From Clostridia bacterium (GTDB lineage: Bacteria; Bacillota; Clostridia; Oscillospirales; Acutalibacteraceae): a stretch of DNA of 47,384 nucleotides. Location: the NCBI GenBank assembly GCA_017397655.1, contig JAFQIG010000081.1, positions 1 to 47,384 of the forward strand, given 5' to 3'. Shown piece after piece: positions 1 through 6,822 of the stretch (position 1 is its first letter; each line of letters opens with the position of its first letter). Position numbers and translations under genes: made by a program. The notes under the pieces were generated by a model. That model ran no database searches, was not told where the DNA came from, and worked only from the letters and a program-made list of their open reading frames with translations.

Positions 1-79
1 AATCCCTTGCACTTCTTAATACAAAAAAAGAAGCGACACACAAATGTGTATCACTTCTTTTGGCGCGCTGCAAGGGATT
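1..79. repeat. 79-bp direct repeat, left copy, containing a tRNA-Arg 3'-end remnant
   Basis: Positions 1-79 are identical by eye to 189-267. The unit carries the last bases of tRNA-Arg (CCA end, acceptor 3' strand, part of the T arm, minus strand) plus the hairpin terminator behind it. In this copy the tRNA breaks off after the T-arm bases and continues into unrelated sequence, so it is a fragment and not a gene. A repeat of a tRNA 3' end is the usual footprint of tyrosine-recombinase integration, but a simple tandem duplication (188-bp period) explains it equally well. Confidence 0.85.
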
Positions 80-130
80 TTGTCCCGTGCTATCGCACTA
101 TCGCCTCGCTTCGCTCGTTGCCACGTCGGC

Positions 131-155
131 GAAAACAGTCCCCCGGACTGTTTTC
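131..155. repeat. perfect inverted repeat between the two tRNA-end copies
   Basis: GAAAACAGTCC (131-141) and GGACTGTTTTC (145-155) are perfect reverse complements around a 3-base loop. A second short hairpin (GCAAGC ttc GCTTGC) follows near 161-175. These palindromes fill the 109 bp between the duplicated tRNA ends. No coding potential is evident. They resemble interspersed palindromic elements found in intergenic DNA of this bacterial group. Confidence 0.6.
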
Positions 156-188
156 TTCCGCAAGCTTCGCTTGCTCCCTCCTTGTTCG

Positions 189-267
189 AATCCCTTGCAC
201 TTCTTAATACAAAAAAAGAAGCGACACACAAATGTGTATCACTTCTTTTGGCGCGCTGCAAGGGATT
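189..267. repeat. 79-bp direct repeat, right copy, overlapping the intact tRNA-Arg 3' end
   Basis: Second copy of the 1-79 unit, here joined to a complete tRNA. Just before and at its start, 185-199 (TTCGAATCCCTTGCA) is the reverse complement of 257-271 in the tRNA T arm. The unit is therefore bounded by inverted T-arm sequences, as if two convergent tRNA 3' ends once shared the terminator. Confidence 0.85.
211..248 (-). terminator. intrinsic terminator of tRNA-Arg
   Basis: Read on the minus strand directly after the tRNA CCA end, AAAGAAGTGATACACA pairs with TGTGTGTCGCTTCTTT (two G-U pairs) and is followed by a T run. The whole hairpin also lies in the left repeat copy. Confidence 0.75.
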
Positions 268-325
268 CGAACCCCTGACCTTTTGGTTCGTAGCCAAACA
301 CTCTATCCAACTGAGCTAGCAGCGC
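249..325 (-). tRNA. tRNA-Arg (anticodon ACG)
   Basis: The reverse complement folds into a full cloverleaf. Acceptor GCGCTGC pairs with GCAGCGC, the discriminator is G, and CCA is encoded. The D arm contains AGTTGGATAGA. Anticodon stem TTTGG/CCAAA encloses loop CTACGAA (anticodon ACG, read as inosine-CG after modification). The T arm contains GGTTCGAATCCC. Transcription runs leftward into the terminator at 211-248. Its 3' third is duplicated at the left edge of the window. Confidence 0.95.
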
Positions 326-418
326 AATATGCTGTTTTTCAACTGCCCGAATAGTATATCACAATGCATTTGAAAAAGCAAGTCTTTTTTTAATTTTTAT
401 TTATATTTTTTATAATTG

Positions 419-447
419 TTGCAAATGCGGTTATTTTTCGCTATACT
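419..447 (+). promoter_or_regulatory. sigma-A promoter for the metallophosphoesterase gene
   Basis: TTGCAA (419-424), 17-bp spacer, TATACT (442-447). It lies about 30 bp upstream of the start codon chosen for the next gene. Confidence 0.55.
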
Positions 448-477
448 TTAAATATTAAAGCAATGTGGGGTGCAACA

Positions 478-1635
478 ATGAACAAGATGTATGAAAATTT
501 CAGAATAGGATTTGACTTATCGCTTCTTTCTGCTAAAAGAGCAATTAACAAAATAAGCGGCGACCGTCTGGCAAGATCAATGTTCACGCAAAGTCTTGAC
601 ATTAAAAACGTAAATACCGATGTTAAAATAATCTGTGAGGATGAGGTCAGCGTAACCATCGCCAAAACCGACAAAAACGGCAAAATCCTTGACAAGGGAT
701 TCAGAATTCTGTCAACAAGCGATCTTCACTTCGGTGATGATCCCGAGCTTCGCAACAAGTGTATATCCATGCTTATGCGCAATATCTACGAGACGAAGCC
801 TGATCTTGTCGTTCTGACGGGCGATATAATCCTCGGCAAATATCAGCATCTTGATGCCATTCAGTTTGCTCAGTTTATGGAAAAGCTCGGCATTTACTGG
901 GCATTTGTATTCGGCAATCACGAAGCAAGAGAAGAAAAGGGACGTTTCAAAGAGCTTCTGATGAAGTGTCAGACACGTTTTCCTCATTGTCTGTCAAGAC
1001 AGGGACGCGAAGATCTTTTCGGTCTGTGCAATTTCAGCATTAACATTCTCAAGAGCGAAACAGAGATTCTTAAAACCCTGTTTATGTTTGATTCGGGCAG
1101 AGACATCCTTGACCGTGACAGACCGATTTACTCTGTTCCCAACGATTACAAAGGCTACGACTTTATCAAAAAAGAACAGATGGAATGGTATGCGCAGACA
1201 CTCGACTCTTTAAAGCCGAAGTACGGTGATGTCAAGTCATTTGTGTATATGCATATTCCGATCTGCGAATACAGCGAAACCATTGAGGCAACCGATGACG
1301 GAAACTTCCGCTTTACCGACAAGTGCGAATACCTTTACGGTGAAGCGCACGAATCCGTCGGATGCTCTGCCTTTAACAGCGGATTATTCTCGCTTATCAA
1401 AGAAAAAGGCAGTACCGAAGCTGTTTTCAGCGGACACGATCACGTAAACGGATTCTGTGTAAAATACGACGGAGTCTATCTGGTTTACAGTCAGTGTGGC
1501 GGTTACGAAACATACGATCTTAAGGATAAAAAAGGTTTTGATGAAAAACGCTGTATTCAGGGCGTCACAATAACCGAGATTTCAAGTAACGGTGATATCA
1601 GCATTTCTCCGAGACTTAACAGCAGATATCTTTGA
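478..1635 (+). CDS. calcineurin-like metallophosphoesterase
   Basis: The sequence shows the complete motif series of binuclear-metal phosphoesterases in order: SDLHFGDD (D-x-H), LTGDI (GD), FGNHE (GNHE), a lone histidine in YMHIP, and GHDH near the C-terminus. About 385 residues, no signal peptide, so probably cytoplasmic; the first 60-70 residues before the catalytic domain match nothing I know. The ATG at 478 is preferred over one 15 bases upstream because GGGGTG sits 6 bases before it, inside the longer reading. Family members hydrolyse phosphomono- or diesters; the substrate cannot be read from sequence. The FkbM gene follows 19 bases later, probably in the same transcript. Confidence 0.85.
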   Translation: MNKMYENFRIGFDLSLLSAKRAINKISGDRLARSMFTQSLDIKNVNTDVKIICEDEVSVTIAKTDKNGKILDKGFRILSTSDLHFGDDPELRNKCISMLMRNIYETKPDLVVLTGDIILGKYQHLDAIQFAQFMEKLGIYWAFVFGNHEAREEKGRFKELLMKCQTRFPHCLSRQGREDLFGLCNFSINILKSETEILKTLFMFDSGRDILDRDRPIYSVPNDYKGYDFIKKEQMEWYAQTLDSLKPKYGDVKSFVYMHIPICEYSETIEATDDGNFRFTDKCEYLYGEAHESVGCSAFNSGLFSLIKEKGSTEAVFSGHDHVNGFCVKYDGVYLVYSQCGGYETYDLKDKKGFDEKRCIQGVTITEISSNGDISISPRLNSRYL

Positions 1636-1654
1636 TCTTCAGGCAGGTGCTTCT

Positions 1655-2701
1655 ATGCTCCCTTTTATGAGTGAAAAACTATCCTCATGGGAAAAGATAG
1701 AATCAAGCGGTAAAAGCGTCGTTATCTACGGTATGGGTAACGGCGCCGACAAGGTTGTTGACGAGCTTTTAAGACTGTCAATTCCCATTCTCGGAGTCAC
1801 CGCAAGTGATGATTTTGTCCGTGGTCAGCAGTTCCGCGGCTTCACCGTTAAAAAGCTGTCGGAATTTCAAGGAGATTTTATAATCGCAATTGCCTTTGCC
1901 AGCAGTATCCCCGATGTGATGAATCATATTTTTGACCTTTGCCGTTCCTACCGTGTCCTCGTGCCGTGTGTTCCCGTTTTCGGTAACGAGATCTTTAACC
2001 GTGACTTTATCACGATACACGAAAAAGAGCTGTGCGAAGCGTATGACCTGTTTGATGAGACTTCAAAAGAGATTTTTGCAGGCTGTGTTGACTTTATGTT
2101 CGGCGGTGAGCTTGACGCTCTTAAAAGAATTACCTCGGACAAGGACGAAGCTTTTTATAATATTCTGAAGCTCTCATCCGATGAAAGCTATCTTGATGCA
2201 GGCGCTTACAAGGGTGACACGGTCGAAGAATTTCTGCACTACTGCGGCGGTGAGTATTCCTTCATAACGGCACTTGAACCCGACAGACGGACTTTCAGAA
2301 AGCTTGAAGCGTATCTTGCGGATATTCCGCGTTCAACAGCTCTTATGAATGCCGTTTACAGCGAGAATACAACTCTACGCTTCAGCAACAAGGCAGGCAG
2401 ACAGTCGGCAATATCGCAAAACGGTACAGAGACTTCTGCCGTTTGTATAGATCACCTTTTCCGTGACAAAAGAGTAACTTATATCAAAATGGATGTAGAG
2501 GGTGCCGAAAAAGATGCAATAAACGGTGCAGTAAACACATTGAAAAAGTATAAGCCGAAGCTGGACATCGCTCTGTATCACCGAAGCGAAGATATTTTTT
2601 CGATTCCGTTACAGCTCAAAAAAATCAATCCCGATTATAAATTCCATATCCGCCGCCATCCGTATATCCCCTGCTGGGATATGAATCTTTACTGCGTATA
2701 A
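1655..2701 (+). CDS. FkbM-family SAM-dependent methyltransferase
   Basis: About 348 residues. The C-terminal half carries the FkbM-type methyltransferase fold: YLDAGAYKGDT (SAM-binding motif I), ALEPDRR, and the diagnostic KMDVEGAE. The N-terminal ~120 residues begin with a nucleotide-binding-like VVIYGMGNGADKV stretch, typical of longer FkbM proteins that act on glycans or small molecules. The ATG at 1655 is chosen because AGGTG lies 5 bases upstream; an upstream ATG (1592) would overlap the preceding gene and lacks a ribosome site. It ends in a terminator shared with the converging gene. The acceptor substrate is unknown. Confidence 0.8.
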   Translation: MLPFMSEKLSSWEKIESSGKSVVIYGMGNGADKVVDELLRLSIPILGVTASDDFVRGQQFRGFTVKKLSEFQGDFIIAIAFASSIPDVMNHIFDLCRSYRVLVPCVPVFGNEIFNRDFITIHEKELCEAYDLFDETSKEIFAGCVDFMFGGELDALKRITSDKDEAFYNILKLSSDESYLDAGAYKGDTVEEFLHYCGGEYSFITALEPDRRTFRKLEAYLADIPRSTALMNAVYSENTTLRFSNKAGRQSAISQNGTETSAVCIDHLFRDKRVTYIKMDVEGAEKDAINGAVNTLKKYKPKLDIALYHRSEDIFSIPLQLKKINPDYKFHIRRHPYIPCWDMNLYCV

Positions 2702-2739
2702 AACAGGGCAGAGAGATCATAAGTCCCTCCTGCCCTGTT
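2702..2739. terminator. bidirectional terminator between convergent genes
   Basis: AACAGGGCAG (2702-2711) and CTGCCCTGTT (2730-2739) form a perfect 10-bp stem exactly in the gap between the FkbM stop codon and the stop codon of the converging FliB-like gene. Confidence 0.7.
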
Positions 2740-2740
2740 C

Positions 2741-3751
2741 TTACAGAATTGCCAACAGATCGTCTGATGAAAATCCGCCATACATCACTTCGTCAAGAAG
2801 CTCCATATTCATATCGGAATACTCAACTTCTTTTGAGTAGCCGTACATAATTTTCACTCTTGTTTCAAAATCGGGAGTGCCGAAATGCGTATAAATGCCT
2901 GCGGTTACGATACAGGCAAAGACCGAATATTTGACCTTTGTCAGCACATCGTAATCGTAGACCGCTTTAAGAAGATATCTGAAAATATAATACTTCATCA
3001 GCTTTTCAAAGTCATCTTTATACTTTTCAACGATGACTTCGGATGGCTTTTTTATTTTAATCTGTTCAATAAAACTTCTGCGTTTTTCGCTGATGTATTC
3101 CATTTCAAGAAGCACCGACAGACAGTCATCAAAGCTTCTGTTAAAGTCGCCGTCAAAAAAGTCTTCTCCGTCCGTCTTTTTCTGAAAGTGCTTTGCCTTT
3201 GTCAGCACGGACTGAATTTTATCTCTGAAGCTGACATCCTTTTCGTTGAGAACAGAAAAAATCTCAGCTCTTAAATCAAGCAAAGACCGAAGAAAATCTT
3301 CGTCAACTTCGGTGTTTTCATCATCGGAAGTATCCTGACAGATCAGCGAAAAATCTTCGCTTTCCGACAGCATTATCCGTGCAGCTTCGGGACAGGCAAA
3401 GCCGAGTCCCATCTCACGGAATGAGCCGAAATCGTCAAAAAATCTCGGAAAAAGCGTGCAGGTTCTGCTTAAAAAAGATTCGCCCGCTGACTTCTGAATC
3501 TCACACAGCTTGCAGTCGTTGAGAAACGGACAACGGTCACCCTCGCAAAGAGTGAACATATATCCGTCATCATCGCTGACGAGATGCTTTTTTATTTTAT
3601 CACCGAGCTCACCGTCAACCGTCGAATATTTATCGGCAGTCTCACCGTCAATATCGACTTCCCAGCCGATACAGCAGGAATCGGGACATTTATCCGCAAT
3701 ACAACAAAACTTATGAAAATATGTCGGTACAAAAACTTTGATCGTAACCAC
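2741..3751 (-). CDS. FliB-like cysteine-cluster protein (flagellin lysine-N-methylase family)
   Basis: 336 residues. The N-terminus has the family's cysteine cluster: CCIADKCPDSCCIGW, then CPFLNDCKLCEIQ with a following SRTCTLFPR. These match the shared signature of proteins annotated as flagellin lysine-N-methylase (FliB), where clustered cysteines probably hold an iron-sulfur centre. The rest is alpha-helical-looking and acidic. The start is GTG with AAGG closely upstream; no better start is visible. No flagellin or motility genes are nearby, and many non-motile Clostridia keep such genes, so the methylase role is family knowledge and not a conclusion. Transcribed away from the Mor operon. 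Confidence 0.7.
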   Translation of the reverse strand: MVTIKVFVPTYFHKFCCIADKCPDSCCIGWEVDIDGETADKYSTVDGELGDKIKKHLVSDDDGYMFTLCEGDRCPFLNDCKLCEIQKSAGESFLSRTCTLFPRFFDDFGSFREMGLGFACPEAARIMLSESEDFSLICQDTSDDENTEVDEDFLRSLLDLRAEIFSVLNEKDVSFRDKIQSVLTKAKHFQKKTDGEDFFDGDFNRSFDDCLSVLLEMEYISEKRRSFIEQIKIKKPSEVIVEKYKDDFEKLMKYYIFRYLLKAVYDYDVLTKVKYSVFACIVTAGIYTHFGTPDFETRVKIMYGYSKEVEYSDMNMELLDEVMYGGFSSDDLLAIL

Positions 3752-3830
3752 CGCCTTACAAGGATTATTCTATCACCATCCGACATTTTTTTCAATCCGT
3801 CACCTTCGCGGATTTTACAACTCCTTTTAT

Positions 3831-3846
3831 GAACAGATAACTGTTC
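3831..3846. promoter_or_regulatory. 16-bp inverted repeat upstream of the Mor-family operon
   Basis: GAACAG (3831-3836) ATAA CTGTTC (3841-3846), perfect arms, ends just before the GGAAAGGAG ribosome site of the leader peptide. It could be an operator for autoregulation or an RNA hairpin modulating translation. The spacing does not fit a Gram-positive LexA box. Confidence 0.4.
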
Positions 3847-3864
3847 GGAAAGGAGTGCTTTTTA

Positions 3865-3942
3865 ATGAAAAGCAGAATCGTTGTCAAATTCAAGGACAAT
3901 GTCATTTGTTATGTCGGATGTGAGGTGGTAATATGTCGGTAA
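3865..3942 (+). CDS. 25-residue leader peptide, translationally coupled to the Mor-like gene
   Basis: ATG at 3865 follows a strong GGAAAGGAG ribosome site. The frame encodes 25 residues beginning MKSRIVVKFK and ending CEVVICR, then TAA at 3940-3942. The next gene starts inside it (ATG 3933), a 10-base overlap that implies translational coupling. The Mor-like gene has only a weaker internal GAGGTGG as its own site. I recognise no homologue. It could instead be the fossil 5' end of a frameshifted longer gene. Confidence 0.5.
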   Translation: MKSRIVVKFKDNVICYVGCEVVICR

Positions 3943-4229
3943 ACAAAAAGCTTTTTGACGATCGGGAGATGCTTCTTTTGAAGAATGATCTTTGCTCATT
4001 GAATGAGGTTTACCGTGATATTGCCGACGAAATCGGACTTGAGAATGCCCTGGTGATCTACAATATGTTTCACGGAACACAGATCTCGTTTCCTAACAGA
4101 CTTTTTTCAAAAGAACATATTCACGAAGCGATTCTCAACGAGTACAACGGCAGTAATGTGTCTCAGCTTGCGCAGAAGTATAACTATTCCGAGCGAAGCA
4201 TCAGACGCATCCTGAAATCAAAAAAATAA
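3933..4229 (+). CDS. Mor-family transcriptional regulator
   Basis: 98 residues. Residues ~25-55 (IADEIGLENALVIYNMFHG) and the C-terminal segment EAILNEYNGSNVSQLAQKY followed by SERSIRRILK match the Mor/C activator family of Mu-like phages, including the terminal helix-turn-helix. Many Firmicutes carry such small chromosomal Mor-domain proteins outside prophages; no phage structural gene is near. It overlaps the leader peptide and lies 15 bases upstream of the membrane protein gene, which has its own GGAGG site, suggesting one transcript. The upstream 16-bp inverted repeat would suit autoregulation (inference). Confidence 0.8.
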   Translation: MSVNKKLFDDREMLLLKNDLCSLNEVYRDIADEIGLENALVIYNMFHGTQISFPNRLFSKEHIHEAILNEYNGSNVSQLAQKYNYSERSIRRILKSKK

Positions 4230-4244
4230 TCGGAGGTTGACATC

Positions 4245-5519
4245 ATGAAATGCAATCAATGTTCAGCAGAATTTGAAGGTAAGTTCTGTACCGAATGCGG
4301 TGCAAAGGCTGAAAATCCGCCTTTGGAAATCAAACCGCAACGCATAGCATCATTTTTCAATCAGGGAGCACTCAAGACAAAAGGCAAAAAACCGTTTTTC
4401 AGAAGATGGTGGTTTATACTTATTGTAGTACTTGCTCTTGCAATCAGCTTTATTACCGTGACAAGCGGTGGTGAAAAGGTTGTATGGAATGATATGGTGC
4501 TGGGCGAGATGCTTCCGAAGCCTCCCGAAAAAAGAGGTGAAGTCCACGAAAACTCTACGGAAAGACTTTGGGTTGACATTTCAAAGGTTACTCCGAAGCA
4601 GTTTGTGAGCTATATGTCGGAATGTGCCGAAAAAGGCTTTACGACCGATGCAAGTAAGGATTCGTTCTCTTACAGTGCGTACAATGCAAAGGGCTACAGA
4701 CTGTCAATCAGGTACTACGATTACAGCGAAGAACTGACTATTGAGCTTAACGCTCCAATGGAGCTGACGGCGATTTACTGGCCTGACAGCGCGGCGGGCA
4801 GTATGTTGCCTGTTCCGAAGTCGATCATCGGCAAGTTTACCGAAGAGTACGAGAACAGCTTTTTTGTATACGTCGGCAACACGTCAAAGGCAGATTATGA
4901 CGAGTATGTCCGTGCGTGCTCTGAAAGAGGCTTTACCGTGGACTACGAAAAAGACGAGAACAGCTATTCTGCCTACAACGATGACGGATGGTACGTAGAG
5001 ACCGAGTACTTAGGCGGTAACATAATGAGTATTGATATCAGTAAAACCGAAGTAATTCCTCCTGCACCGACAGAAGAAAGCACAACCAACACAACGACTA
5101 CAACCGAAGCAACTACCACAACAGCTCCGACTACCAAGAAACCTACTACGACTAAGCCTACTACAACTAAGCCTAATACAACTAAGCCCACTACGACCAA
5201 GCCCACTACGACCAAGCCCACTACAACTAAGCCTACTACAACTAAAAGCAACAGTATCGGGTTAAGTGCTGATTTCAAAGCGGCAATGGACAGCTATGAA
5301 AGCTTTATGAATGAGTATGTATCATTTATGAAGAAGTACAATTCAAATCCTGATGATCTGAGTATGCTGACAGAATACAGCAATTATATGAGCAAGTATT
5401 TTCAGGTTGTTGAGGACTTTGAAAAGTGGGATAGCACAAATATGAATGATGCCGAGTTTGCATACTATATTGACGTTCAGGCAAGAGTCAGCAAAAAGCT
5501 TCTTGAGCTGTCGGAGTAA
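4245..5519 (+). CDS. zinc-ribbon membrane protein with duplicated ectodomain and TTTKP linker
   Basis: 424 residues. Order: N-terminal zinc ribbon (CNQC at 3-6, CTEC at 16-19); basic region; one transmembrane helix (~52-72); two copies of an extracytoplasmic module, each with a Y-x2-Y-[VM]-x2-C-x4-GF-T core (around residues 120-170 and 225-270) and ending in a SYSAYN strand; a Thr-rich linker of TTTKP units (~300-335); and a C-terminal helical domain rich in aromatic and acidic residues. I associate parts of this architecture with DUF6591-type proteins of Ruminococcus, from memory. No enzymatic motif is seen. Probably a surface-exposed sensor or cell-envelope protein co-expressed with the Mor regulator. 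Confidence 0.7.
   Translation: MKCNQCSAEFEGKFCTECGAKAENPPLEIKPQRIASFFNQGALKTKGKKPFFRRWWFILIVVLALAISFITVTSGGEKVVWNDMVLGEMLPKPPEKRGEVHENSTERLWVDISKVTPKQFVSYMSECAEKGFTTDASKDSFSYSAYNAKGYRLSIRYYDYSEELTIELNAPMELTAIYWPDSAAGSMLPVPKSIIGKFTEEYENSFFVYVGNTSKADYDEYVRACSERGFTVDYEKDENSYSAYNDDGWYVETEYLGGNIMSIDISKTEVIPPAPTEESTTNTTTTTEATTTTAPTTKKPTTTKPTTTKPNTTKPTTTKPTTTKPTTTKPTTTKSNSIGLSADFKAAMDSYESFMNEYVSFMKKYNSNPDDLSMLTEYSNYMSKYFQVVEDFEKWDSTNMNDAEFAYYIDVQARVSKKLLELSE
5145..5246 (+). repeat. 15-bp tandem repeat encoding TTTKP units
   Basis: Six full and one partial 15-base units (consensus ACTACRACYAAGCCY) encode TTTKP (one NTTKP). Such short tandem arrays can expand or contract by slippage, changing the linker length between membrane-proximal and distal domains of the host protein. 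Confidence 0.85.
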
Positions 5520-5533
5520 AATATCTGTACTTT

Positions 5534-5569
5534 GGCGGATTGCAGACTTTTCTCTGTAATCCGCCTTTT
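5534..5569 (+). terminator. intrinsic terminator
   Basis: GGCGGATTGCAGA (5534-5546) pairs with TCTGTAATCCGCC (5553-5565) with one mismatch, followed by TTTT. It closes the Mor operon. Confidence 0.8.
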
Positions 5570-5583
5570 CACGTCCTGCGCTG

Positions 5584-5612
5584 TTGCTTTCTTTTAACAA
5601 AAGTGATATATT
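5584..5612 (+). promoter_or_regulatory. putative sigma-A promoter for the phosphodiesterase gene
   Basis: TTGCTT (5584-5589), 17-bp spacer, TATATT (5607-5612), about 30 bp before the chosen start codon. Confidence 0.5.
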
Positions 5613-5643
5613 AATGTTATATAAACGAAAGGAAGTAACTTTA

Positions 5644-6492
5644 ATGTTAAGCTTGTTAAACAAATTTATCACTCTTATCCTTGTGCCGATTTATTTTTGC
5701 GTTTTATCGCCTACATATCCGATATTGGTGTTACTTAATCAGCCGAAACAGCTTATCTCTCTTTCCGAAAACGGTATAGGCACTGCCGAAGATCCGGTGT
5801 ATCTGACTGCTCACAGAGGCGTTCACGCTTTAGCTCCCGAAAACTCTTTGCCGTCGTTTGAGGAAGCGGTCAAGAACGGTTACTACTCTGCCGAATGTGA
5901 TATTCAGCTGACAAAAGATAACAAGTGGGTTGTCATTCACAATGCAGAGGTAGACGGCAGATTCTGTCAGTACGGCAAAATTAAAGATCATACGCTGGAA
6001 GAGCTTAAGACCTTCAGCTACTGCCGGGGAGCAAATATCTGGAAGTATAAGGATTCCCGTATACCCACTCTTGAAGAGTATCTTGACGTCTTTGTCGGTA
6101 CGGACACAAGACCGCAGATAGAGATCGGTATCGAAAATTATGATATGCTTCACACAATCGTTGAAGAAATCAACGAAAGAAATCTTGATTCGCAGGCTAT
6201 TGTACTGACATACAACCTCAAACAGCTCAAGGCTATACACGAGCTTGATCCCGACATCGAGCTGTGGTATCTTGTTGAAACAATGACACCCGAGGTCATT
6301 GCCGAAGCAAAAGCACTCGGCGATAACGTATGGCTTTCGGCAAGCTATGACAAGAATACAGAAGAAAACATCAAGCTTGCAATCAGCGAGAATATCAACT
6401 TTTCTCTCTTTACGGTCAACTCTCTTGAGGAAGCGAAAGCACTTTATAACATGGGCGTAAGATATATCGAAACAGACATACTCTGCAACTGA
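5644..6492 (+). CDS. glycerophosphodiester phosphodiesterase family protein
   Basis: About 282 residues. A hydrophobic N-terminal segment (residues ~2-30) suggests membrane anchoring or export. The catalytic core shows TAHRG (active-site His), PENSLPSFEEA, ECDIQLTKD (metal-binding Glu/Asp), VVIHN (second His) and a C-terminal VRYIETDIL, all in the order expected for a GDPD TIM barrel. It should hydrolyse glycerophosphodiesters to glycerol-3-phosphate and an alcohol, or a related phosphodiester. ATG 5644 is preceded by GGAAG at 8 bases; the longer reading from 5584 begins within the promoter. Single-gene transcript ending in the palindromic terminator at 6523. Confidence 0.88.
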   Translation: MLSLLNKFITLILVPIYFCVLSPTYPILVLLNQPKQLISLSENGIGTAEDPVYLTAHRGVHALAPENSLPSFEEAVKNGYYSAECDIQLTKDNKWVVIHNAEVDGRFCQYGKIKDHTLEELKTFSYCRGANIWKYKDSRIPTLEEYLDVFVGTDTRPQIEIGIENYDMLHTIVEEINERNLDSQAIVLTYNLKQLKAIHELDPDIELWYLVETMTPEVIAEAKALGDNVWLSASYDKNTEENIKLAISENINFSLFTVNSLEEAKALYNMGVRYIETDILCN

Positions 6493-6522
6493 TTTTTTAA
6501 AGCAAAATCAGGTTTTATCAAA

Positions 6523-6546
6523 AAAGCACCCCGATCGGGGTGCTTT
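6523..6546. terminator. palindromic terminator, copy 1
   Basis: AAAGCACCCCGA (6523-6534) with its exact complement up to 6546, flanked by A and T runs. The 22-base core recurs identically near 6797-6818 in front of the converging rhamnosidase gene. A second hairpin (CTGCTTGTCGAAAAA with TTTTTCGGCAAGCAG) follows at about 6547-6579. Confidence 0.8.
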
Positions 6547-6608
6547 CTGCTTGTCGAAAAAGTATTTTTCGGCAAGCAGGGAGGCTTCGGGAAAGGTAAC
6601 GAGATGGC

Positions 6609-6659
6609 GTGTTCTTTGCCCCGAAGCTGTACAAATGTACTGCGAGAGGGCAAAAACAC
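6609..6659. other. nested hairpin of unknown role between twin terminators
   Basis: GTGTTCTTTGCCC (6609-6621) pairs with GGGCAAAAACAC (6648-6659). Inside, GTAC AAAT GTAC (6629-6640) forms a second stem, with asymmetric CGAAGCT / TGCGAGA bulges between. It lies in a 330-base gene-free stretch bounded by two copies of one terminator palindrome. It might be part of a small RNA or a mobile palindromic element; no promoter is clear. Confidence 0.35.
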
Positions 6660-6682
6660 GACAAACGCACATAAATAATTAC

Positions 6683-6718
6683 CAAAAGATTCTTCTTCCT
6701 TCGCCTCAGAATGACACG
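6683..6718. repeat. fragment of the REP-like interspersed repeat
   Basis: AAAAGATTCTTCTTCCTTCG then CCTCAGAATGAC resembles the right half of the repeat seen complete at 35081-35155 (AAAGATCCTTCGCC ... CTCAGGATGAC). Only one half is present here. Confidence 0.55.
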
Positions 6719-6795
6719 ATCGGTTTTCCTCTTACAAATTCCGATTGCTTTTTTTAATAATGTGCGTGTTCTCGGTGCCTTTATCGACAGTCTGA

Positions 6796-6819
6796 GAAGC
6801 ACCCCGATCGGGGTGCTTC
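6796..6819. terminator. palindromic terminator, copy 2
   Basis: GAAGCACCCCGA and its complement form a perfect 12-bp stem just past the stop codon of the minus-strand rhamnosidase gene. The core is identical to the palindrome at 6523-6546. Confidence 0.8.
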
Positions 6820-6822
6820 TTT

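Noticed and set aside
463..477. Earlier start for the metallophosphoesterase gene
   Set aside because: The ATG at 463 has no ribosome site, whereas GGGGTG just after it is well placed for ATG 478.
3831..3846. LexA/DinR box before the Mor operon
   Set aside because: The GAAC and GTTC arms are 8 bases apart and not 4, and no SOS gene is linked.
5145..5246. Short tandem repeats that could be taken for a CRISPR array
   Set aside because: Units are 15 bases, directly adjacent, in frame and encode TTTKP linker residues; there are no spacers and no cas genes.
4973..5278. Valine/glycine-rich 101-residue minus-strand frame
   Set aside because: It is the antisense of the TTTKP linker; the low complexity arises from the tandem repeat and there is no ribosome site.
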